The notes under the pieces: generated by a model
What the model was told of the DNA's origin: nothing
Databases searched by the model: none
The model's input: only the letters and a program-made list of their open reading frames with translations
In this document: positions 8,196 through 12,374 of the stretch, in pieces
How positions within the stretch are numbered: position 1 is the first letter of the stretch
How the letters are laid out: each line of letters begins with the position of its first letter
Program-made: the position numbers and the translations under genes
Source of the DNA: an uncultured Porphyromonadaceae bacterium
Lineage (GTDB): Bacteria > Bacteroidota > Bacteroidia > Bacteroidales > Muribaculaceae
Assembly (NCBI GenBank): GCA_900551515.1
Contig: URWH01000039.1
Coordinates: 1 to 12,374 of the forward strand
Reading direction: 5' to 3'
DNA length: 12,374 nucleotides

Positions 8196-8288
8196 TTTCC
8201 AAAGGTGCGCACTATGTCATTTTTTAATAATTCCAAAGGTGCGTACTCTATGTTAATTTAACACTTACAAAGGTGCGCATTGCAGAAA
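8196..8288. repeat. Three direct repeats with exact 34-bp spacing
   Basis: The core CAAAGGTGCG occurs at 8200-8209, 8234-8243 and 8268-8277, so the copies start exactly 34 bp apart. The first two extend to TTTCCAAAGGTGCGCACT and ATTCCAAAGGTGCGTACT; the third continues as CGCATTGCAGAAA. Spacer DNA is AT-rich and not conserved. About 34 bp is just over three helical turns, so bound proteins would sit on nearly the same face. Operator array, or remnant of a repeat element, are both possible. Confidence 0.75.
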
Positions 8289-8334
8289 ATCTATCGGTCG
8301 GCAGCAGGATTTTTGGGCGGAAATTGGCTCTATT

Positions 8335-8430
8335 TTTCGGCGCTATGTGCCGAAACGTAACAAAAATACACAGTTTTATGTGCCGAAACGTAACAAATTT
8401 TTTCGGCGCTATGTGCCGAAATATAACGAG
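8335..8430. repeat. Three direct repeats with exact 33-bp spacing, two with a hairpin arm
   Basis: The unit TATGTGCCGAAACGTAAC begins at 8344, 8377 and 8410 (the last copy has ATATAAC instead of ACGTAAC), giving an exact 33-bp period. In copies 1 and 3 the unit is preceded by TTTCGGC, so TTTCGGC-GCTATGT-GCCGAAA forms a 7-bp stem (8335-8355 and 8401-8421); copy 2 lacks the left arm. Three copies with 12-15-bp AT-rich gaps are too short and too few for a CRISPR array. Translation on the minus strand gives an 11-residue repeat (TFRHI core), but nothing else supports a gene. Confidence 0.75.
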
Positions 8431-8445
8431 TCTATATGACTTAGA

Positions 8446-8535
8446 GTAACTACTCACCTATGTAAACATATTGGTTATAAGTGAATTGTATGGATGCACG
8501 GCACTTTACGTCATTGCGGATAGGCGGGTAGTTAC
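8446..8535. repeat. Imperfect 13-bp inverted repeat enclosing 64 bp
   Basis: GTAACTACTCACC (8446-8458) and GGCGGGTAGTTAC (8523-8535) are inverted copies matching at 11 of 13 positions. The 64 bp between them contains no ORF. The right arm is followed at 8539-8553 by TGCGCATTGCAGAAA, identical to the tail of the third 34-bp repeat at 8274-8288. The arrangement may be a small miniature element or a regulatory site; I see no target duplication. Confidence 0.45.
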
Positions 8536-8613
8536 AGCTGCGCATTGCAGAAATTTTATGATCCATCCCGGGTGATGCTACAGATTCGCACTCACACCCC
8601 CTCTCCCGCCCCT

Positions 8614-8621
8614 TACCTTTG
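8614..8621 (+). promoter_or_regulatory. Bacteroidetes -7 promoter box for the small transcription unit
   Basis: TACCTTTG is a consensus TAnnTTTG box and is followed by GC and a 5' leader of about 15-18 nt to the ATG at 8645, the same geometry as the trmB promoter. No clear TTG appears in the -33 region, which is C-rich. A small gene or an RNA in the otherwise empty region would be read from here. Confidence 0.45.
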
Positions 8622-8644
8622 CGTTATCAAACCAAACACACTCC

Positions 8645-8917
8645 ATGTTTTCCCAACGCCGACAACACCGCATAAATGACGCAGGCCCCGAAATTGCCCA
8701 CAGCTACCGCCGCTACCGTCACTACTACGGCAAACTCTCGGCGCGACAATACCCAATGTCTTGTTATGGCAGAGTCTACCGACGATGGTATCTGCTCATA
8801 ATCTCAAGATACTACCGAAAACGAGGCTACCGCACACTGCCCCCATTCCTCCGACACCTCCTTCAGCCTCCCTCGGTAAAACCGCTCCCAAACGCTACCA
8901 CAATCTCACTCCCATAA
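8645..8917 (+). CDS. Possible small basic Arg/Tyr-rich protein, unknown
   Basis: I do not recognise this 90-residue ORF. It is supported mainly by position: its ATG lies 24 bp after a consensus -7 box, as for true genes here. The product is strongly basic and rich in Arg, Tyr and His up to about residue 64 (for example SYRRYRHYYGK and RYYRKRGYR), and then turns proline-rich. There is no signal peptide or clear membrane segment. Codon use is unlike the neighbours (many CGA, CCA, ATA and TCA codons), and the C bias of the region alone could produce this composition. A GCGGG/CCCGC hairpin (8918-8935) follows the stop directly, without a T tract. It may be a young or foreign gene, or simply the 5' part of a non-coding RNA. 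Confidence 0.3.
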   Translation: MFSQRRQHRINDAGPEIAHSYRRYRHYYGKLSARQYPMSCYGRVYRRWYLLIISRYYRKRGYRTLPPFLRHLLQPPSVKPLPNATTISLP

Positions 8918-8939
8918 GCGGGCCGCTGCCCCCGCGCCC

Positions 8940-9305
8940 CGGACAATCAACACATCTCCCACACCCCCGATATTATTCCTAAAGCTCTTACTGCTCCATA
9001 AAGGCCTTAAAACCTTTAAGCCACAATAATTCCTATATCGCTCCTCCGGAACCAGGCAAACCGCAGCACAACCCCCATCGACCCTTGACATACTTCCCAT
9101 CCACCCTCTCCCTCGCGGGCGCCTTGTCACGAGCATTAGGCAATAGCCCGTCAGGTTGATCCGGCCTCCTCCACCCCGCCCCCCATCGGCATCGATAGGA
9201 GCGGTGGCGTCTCGCCGCCGTCAATCCCCCACCCCACCATCGTCACCACCGGGCGCATGCCGCAAAACCGCCGGATCGCATCCCCGCCCATCCCCATCTC
9301 TCCTT
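8940..9305. other. C-rich, G-poor stretch without recognised gene
   Basis: No ORF here has a recognisable domain. The + strand is strongly C-biased: 31 C against 8 G in 9061-9120, 22 against 5 in 8941-9000 and 30 against 12 in 9241-9300. Several minus-strand ORFs exist but are Gly/Arg-rich products of this bias and overlap one another. A short block at 8973-9033 contains near-copies of ATTCCTA at both ends and the inverted repeat CTTAAA-ACC-TTTAAG (9006-9020), so it may be a degenerate intergenic repeat. C-rich and G-poor RNA is the kind of sequence used by Rho, so a + strand transcript could be Rho-sensitive. Confidence 0.5.
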
Positions 9306-9308
9306 CAC

Positions 9309-9371
9309 AAAGGCTGCCAGGCATCCAACGCCGATTTTCGCGCAATCGGCCCAATGCCCGGCAGCCTTTTT
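9309..9371 (+). terminator. Two-stem hairpin with T tract, probable intrinsic terminator
   Basis: The outer arms AAAGGCTGCCAGGCAT (9309-9324) and ATGCCCGGCAGCCTTT (9354-9369) pair over 16 positions with one mismatch. Inside them GCCGATT (9330-9336) and AATCGGC (9344-9350) form a second perfect 7-bp stem with loop TTCGCGC. The run TTTTT (9367-9371) and an AT-rich tract follow on the + strand only; the minus strand lacks a comparable T run. It would end a transcript arriving from the 8614 promoter and shield the next operon. Confidence 0.7.
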
Positions 9372-9455
9372 ATATATCACGATTTCCGCTACACGTATTT
9401 TCTCTCGGCATTCTTTTTTCCCAATTCGCATATCCGACAAAACTCAAAAAATAAC

Positions 9456-9463
9456 TATATTTG
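9456..9463 (+). promoter_or_regulatory. Bacteroidetes -7 promoter box for the epimerase-aroQ-pyk operon
   Basis: TATATTTG is a perfect -7 box; a -33 TTG is not obvious. The start of transcription would be near 9470, giving an unusually long leader of about 118 nt before the first gene. The leader holds three TGTCCAA copies (9492-9498, 9503-9509, 9570-9576), a small hairpin AAAAAC-GCG-GTTTTT (9521-9535) and the palindrome TAAGCGCTTA (9542-9551), all of which could be regulatory. Confidence 0.55.
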
Positions 9464-9472
9464 TCTGCTTAC

Positions 9473-9544
9473 ATGAACAGATTTGAAAAAATGTCCAAGA
9501 TTTGTCCAAAAAAACGATGTAAAAACGCGGTTTTTATGTGCTAA
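9473..9544 (+). CDS. Possible 23-residue leader peptide
   Basis: A short ORF opens with ATG 3 nt after the expected transcription start and ends with TAA 43 nt before the epimerase gene. It is Lys- and Cys-rich (7 basic and 3 cysteine residues in 23) and runs through the small hairpin at 9521-9535. The position is that of a leader peptide or upstream ORF, but it has no codons that would point to attenuation by one amino acid, and it may be chance. Confidence 0.18.
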   Translation: MNRFEKMSKICPKKRCKNAVFMC

Positions 9545-9587
9545 GCGCTTAAAATCAATAAATTAAAATTGTCCAAACATATATGAT

Positions 9588-10634
9588 ATGATGACGGAAC
9601 AAAAGAAGCGTGTGCTGGTGGTTGGAGCCGGCGGGTTTATCGGCGGGTTTATTGCCCGCGAGGCCCTGGAGCGAGGTTATGAAACATGGGTCACTGTGCG
9701 GCAGTCTACGTCGCGACGGTGGCTCAACGATGAGCGACTTCATTTCGTAGTGCTCGACTATGACGATACGCAGGCTATGGCGGCCACGCTTTCGGCGGCT
9801 CTGCCGGAGGGCGAGCGCTGGGATTATATAGTCTACAATCTCGGAGCCACGAAGTGCATCAACTTCACCGATTTCAACCGCATCAACTATCTATATCTCA
9901 CAAATTTTGTCGAGGCTCTGCGCATGAGCGGAAAGATGCCGGAGCGCTTGCTCTACATGAGCTCGTTGAGCGCTCTGGGTCCCGGCGATGAAAAGGGCTA
10001 CGAACCGCTTACAAACCGCATGATTCCGCAGCCCAACACGCGCTATGGTGTGTCGAAAATCAAGGCCGAGACAGTGCTCGAAACCTGTTCCGATCTGCCG
10101 TGGACCATCTTCCGGCCGACGGGCGTTTACGGTCCTCACGAAAAAGATTATCTGATGATGATCAAGAGCATCGATTCGCACTTCGATTTCGGCGTAGGTT
10201 TCCGTCGGCAGATGCTCACGTTCATTTACGTGGAGGATCTTGTCAACGCTATTTTCGACGCCATCGACAAGCCCTCCACACTCAAAAAGAAATATATCAT
10301 CTCCGAGCCGCAGGCCTATTCGCAGCGCGACTTCCGGCGCATAGTGGTCGAGGAACTCGGCGGCAAGTGGGTGATACCGATGCGGTTGCCCATGTGGATC
10401 GTCTATGCCGCGTCGGTAGTGGCCGAGCGCTGGGGCACCCTCAAGGGCAAGCCGTCGACGCTCAATCGCGACAAATTCCGCATCATGAAGCAGCGCAACT
10501 GGTGCTGCGACATCTCCGATGCCGTCGCCGATTTCGGCTTCAATCCGCAGTTTCCGCTGCGCCGCGGCATCCATGAGACGGTCAAGGAATATCTCGCTCA
10601 GAAAAACGGAGCCGGGGAGGGCGATGCCCGATGA
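9588..10634 (+). CDS. NAD(P)-dependent epimerase/dehydratase family protein
   Basis: Extended short-chain dehydrogenase/reductase. The Rossmann dinucleotide motif is GAGGFIG (13-19) near the N-terminus. The catalytic set is S125/S126 (MSSLSALG), Y153 and K157 in YGVSK, and the RPTGVYGP segment further on is typical of nucleotide-sugar epimerases and 3-beta-HSD-like reductases. Residue N84 in YNLGA replaces the more usual H of the VxHLAA motif. 348 residues is a normal length. Either ATG 9588 or ATG 9591 can start it. It is the first gene of the operon and its stop overlaps the next start (ATGA). The substrate cannot be told; a nucleotide sugar, sterol-like or lipid substrate are all possible. 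Confidence 0.9.
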   Translation: MMTEQKKRVLVVGAGGFIGGFIAREALERGYETWVTVRQSTSRRWLNDERLHFVVLDYDDTQAMAATLSAALPEGERWDYIVYNLGATKCINFTDFNRINYLYLTNFVEALRMSGKMPERLLYMSSLSALGPGDEKGYEPLTNRMIPQPNTRYGVSKIKAETVLETCSDLPWTIFRPTGVYGPHEKDYLMMIKSIDSHFDFGVGFRRQMLTFIYVEDLVNAIFDAIDKPSTLKKKYIISEPQAYSQRDFRRIVVEELGGKWVIPMRLPMWIVYAASVVAERWGTLKGKPSTLNRDKFRIMKQRNWCCDISDAVADFGFNPQFPLRRGIHETVKEYLAQKNGAGEGDAR

Positions 10635-10912
10635 TGCCCGCGCCTACGAAGACACCGCGGTGGTTTGCCGCCATCGTGATAGTGGTGCTCCTGCCGCTCT
10701 TCCAGTTTCCGTGGCTTCTCGAACGGTGCAGCTCCGACTCCGGCGCGCGCACCATGCTGTGGATCTATCCCTTCTACGCCCTCACGGCCGGATATCTCGC
10801 CTGGCAGTGCTATCCGCAGAGGCGTGCACTGGCCTGGCTGCTCCTTGCGCTGCTCGTGCTCTCGCATCTGGCCATATGGATTCTTGTAACCACCCCGATA
10901 GAAAATCTCTGA
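10631..10912 (+). CDS. Small membrane protein with three predicted helices, unknown
   Basis: I do not recognise a family for this 93-residue protein. Three hydrophobic segments are clear: about 11-30, 42-60 and 66-87. Charged residues are few (R10, E31-R32, R64-R65), placing short loops between helices. It starts with ATGATG, overlapping the epimerase stop by 4 bp (10631-10634), and ends 12 bp before aroQ, so co-translation with the epimerase is likely. This tight linkage argues for a real gene although its function is unknown. It could be a membrane partner of the epimerase or a general small membrane protein. Confidence 0.72.
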   Translation: MMPAPTKTPRWFAAIVIVVLLPLFQFPWLLERCSSDSGARTMLWIYPFYALTAGYLAWQCYPQRRALAWLLLALLVLSHLAIWILVTTPIENL

Positions 10913-10924
10913 CAACAATAGATT

Positions 10925-11347
10925 ATGAAAATACTGATCATCAACGGCCCCAACCTCAATCTGCTCGGCATGCGCCAGCCCGAGATCTACGGCAATCAGT
11001 CGATGGAGGAATATCTCGAATTTCTGCGCGACTGCTATCACGACGTGGATATCGAATATTTCCAGAGCAATCATGAAGGCGACATCATTGACCGCCTTCA
11101 GGCCGTGGGCTACAACCGCGAGGAATATCGCGGCATAGTGCTGAACGCCGGCGCTTATACCCACACGTCGCTCGCCATCGCCGACGCCATCGCCGCCATT
11201 GCGGTGAGGGTGGTGGAGGTCCACATCTCCAACATCGCCGCCCGTGAGGAGGTGCGTCACCGTTCGCTCATCGCTCCTGTTTGTCACGGATCGATAGCAG
11301 GCTTCGGCATGGACAGCTATCGCCTTGCCATCGAATCGTTGATTTGA
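10925..11347 (+). CDS. aroQ: 3-dehydroquinate dehydratase, type II
   Basis: Third enzyme of the shikimate pathway: converts 3-dehydroquinate to 3-dehydroshikimate by an anti elimination. The N-terminal signature NGPNLNLLG (7-15) leads to the flexible lid with R17 and the catalytic Y22 (IYG). N74 (LNAGAYTHTS), the general acid H100 (EVHISN) and R113 (RHRS) complete the active site. 140 residues is the usual size of the dodecameric type II enzyme, unlike the type I aldolase-fold AroD. It follows the small membrane protein by 12 bp and precedes pyk by 10 bp. Pyk makes pyruvate from phosphoenolpyruvate, a substrate of the shikimate pathway, but the linkage may be no more than operon convenience. 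Confidence 0.97.
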   Translation: MKILIINGPNLNLLGMRQPEIYGNQSMEEYLEFLRDCYHDVDIEYFQSNHEGDIIDRLQAVGYNREEYRGIVLNAGAYTHTSLAIADAIAAIAVRVVEVHISNIAAREEVRHRSLIAPVCHGSIAGFGMDSYRLAIESLI

Positions 11348-11357
11348 CCCCGACGCG

Positions 11358-12374
11358 ATGAAACCTGCTGTCACACGCATTATGGCCACAGTGGCCGCCG
11401 ACCGCTGCCCCGACCTGCGGGCTGCGCTCACCGCGTTGCGCGACGCCGGCGCCGACGGTTTCCGCATCAATTCGGCCCACGCCTCCGTGAAATCGATGGC
11501 CGGATTCATCGCCGCATGCCGCGCCGTCGACCCTTCGCTCCTTATACTGATGGACACGAAGGGCCCCGAGATGCGCACCACCGTCACCCCCGCGCCGCTG
11601 CTGCTCGCCCCCGGCGATATGACGGATATTGTTTCGTCGCCATCGCCCGACGCTGAGCCGACCGTTGCCGGCCGCATCGGCGTGGCTGTGAGCGATCTGC
11701 ACCGCTACGTAGCCACGGGCGAGCAGATCCTGTTCGACGACGGACTGATAGCCGCCGAAATCACCGACGTCCGTCCCGACGGCATGCTGCGTGCGCGCAT
11801 AGTGCGCGGCGGTGAGCTCGGCAGCCGCAAGACGGTGGCTCTTTCTTCCGGCATCGTGCCGCCGCTGCCCGCCGTGAGCCGCCGCGACGCTGAGTTTATC
11901 CGCGCCGCCGCAGCCGAAGGCATCGACATCATAGCACACTCATTCGTGCGATCGGCCGACGACCTCCGCGCCGTGCGCTCGCTGATCGGCGACGCCCCCA
12001 TCAGCCTATATGCCAAAATCGAATGCCGCGATGCCCTTGCCAACCTCGACGCCATCATAGCCGAAGCCGACGGCCTGCTCGTGGCCCGCGGCGATCTCGG
12101 CACCGCCCTGCCGCTCAGCGACATACCCTCCGTGCAGTTTGAAGTGATGCGCCGCTGCCGCGCCGCCGGAAAGCCCGCCATCATCTCCACGCAGATCATG
12201 CAGTCGATGATCGACTCGCCGGTGCCCACGCGCGCCGAAGTGAGCGACGTGGCCCTCGCCGTGATGGAGGGCGCCGACATGCTCCTGCTCTGCGGCGAGA
12301 CGGCGCAGGGCCGTTACCCGGCGGAGGCGTCGGCGTGGCTCATCCGCGTGGCCCGGGAGGCGGAAAAGGCCCGC
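11358..12374 (+). CDS. pyk: Pyruvate kinase, 3' end outside the window
   Basis: Glycolytic enzyme making pyruvate and ATP from phosphoenolpyruvate and ADP. 339 codons are present and the frame runs off the window, so the C-terminal domain is missing only because of the window edge. Motifs in order: FRINSAH (35-41), MDTKGPEMRT (65-74), the B-domain with LFDDG (125-129), SFVR (195-198), AKIE with catalytic K220 and Mg2+ ligand E222, VARGDLG with D246, STQIMQSM with T278, then PTRAEVSDVA and CGETAQGRYP. E71 marks the K+-dependent type. The family NFSHG motif reads N38-S-A-H-A, so the serine that helps hold K+ is alanine (A40), and the usual MLSGETA is LLCGETA. The ATG at 11358 gives the normal N-terminus. 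Confidence 0.94.
   Translation, partial: MKPAVTRIMATVAADRCPDLRAALTALRDAGADGFRINSAHASVKSMAGFIAACRAVDPSLLILMDTKGPEMRTTVTPAPLLLAPGDMTDIVSSPSPDAEPTVAGRIGVAVSDLHRYVATGEQILFDDGLIAAEITDVRPDGMLRARIVRGGELGSRKTVALSSGIVPPLPAVSRRDAEFIRAAAAEGIDIIAHSFVRSADDLRAVRSLIGDAPISLYAKIECRDALANLDAIIAEADGLLVARGDLGTALPLSDIPSVQFEVMRRCRAAGKPAIISTQIMQSMIDSPVPTRAEVSDVALAVMEGADMLLLCGETAQGRYPAEASAWLIRVAREAEKAR

Noticed and set aside
8196..8430. CRISPR array
   Set aside because: Only three copies per family, core repeats of 10-20 bp with short AT-rich gaps of about 12-24 bp, and no cas genes in the window.
8248..8457. 69-residue minus-strand ORF with an 11-residue repeat (TFRHI core)
   Set aside because: The peptide repeat is just the 33-bp DNA repeat translated; no promoter precedes it and the repeats can form hairpins, so a DNA or RNA role is likelier.
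9121..9180. Possible tRNA or SRP RNA because of GTCAGGTTGATCC
   Set aside because: No cloverleaf arms, no acceptor pairing and no SRP apical-loop motif could be found around it.
8906..9354. Overlapping minus-strand ORFs of 63-76 codons
   Set aside because: They overlap one another in different frames, are Gly/Arg-rich because the strand is G-rich, and have no promoter or recognisable domain.
10598..11677. 359-codon minus-strand ORF across aroQ and the start of pyk
   Set aside because: It runs antisense to conserved active-site motifs of both enzymes and has no recognisable domain.

Overview
The window looks like chromosomal DNA of a Bacteroidales bacterium, possibly Muribaculaceae or a relative (the family is inference). 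Four good matches to the Bacteroidetes sigma-ABfr -7 box (TAnnTTTG) lie in front of transcription units. Genes are GC-rich, intergenic DNA is AT-rich or strongly C-skewed, and there are no consistent Shine-Dalgarno sites. All recognised genes are core or housekeeping types. I see no rRNA, tRNA, CRISPR array, transposase or defence cassette.

Left part (1-3470, + strand): a Na+/phosphate cotransporter with a C-terminal PhoU-like domain, a 228-bp spacer with a promoter, an OmpR-type response regulator without an adjacent sensor kinase, and rnhB (RNase HII), whose start overlaps the regulator's end by 17 bp.

Middle (3475-8123, - strand): one apparent five-gene operon read from a promoter at about 8147-8180. 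In transcription order it holds trmB (tRNA m7G46 methyltransferase), an Mrp/ApbC-type P-loop ATPase, a COG0731-type radical SAM protein, an exported S66 LD-carboxypeptidase and a cytoplasmic S66 LD-carboxypeptidase. The last three genes are joined by ATGA overlaps, so coupled translation is likely. The operon converges on rnhB with only 4 bp between stop codons.

Right-centre (8124-9587): 1.46 kb without a recognisable conserved gene, and the least explained part of the window. It contains two short repeat arrays (three copies at exactly 34-bp spacing, then three at exactly 33-bp spacing), an imperfect inverted repeat, a consensus promoter 24 bp before a 90-codon basic Arg/Tyr-rich ORF, a long C-rich and G-poor stretch on the + strand, a two-stem terminator-like hairpin with a T tract, and a promoter plus roughly 120-nt leader for the next operon.

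Right part (9588-12374, + strand): an NAD(P)-dependent epimerase/dehydratase, a three-helix membrane protein (ATGA overlap), aroQ (type II dehydroquinase) and pyk (pyruvate kinase, cut by the window end). These read as one operon.

No clearly new multi-gene system is visible. The best leads are the phased repeat arrays with the neighbouring small transcription unit, the cysteine-poor Mrp ATPase, the response regulator with a changed acidic pocket, and the pyruvate kinase with a changed K+ ligand.
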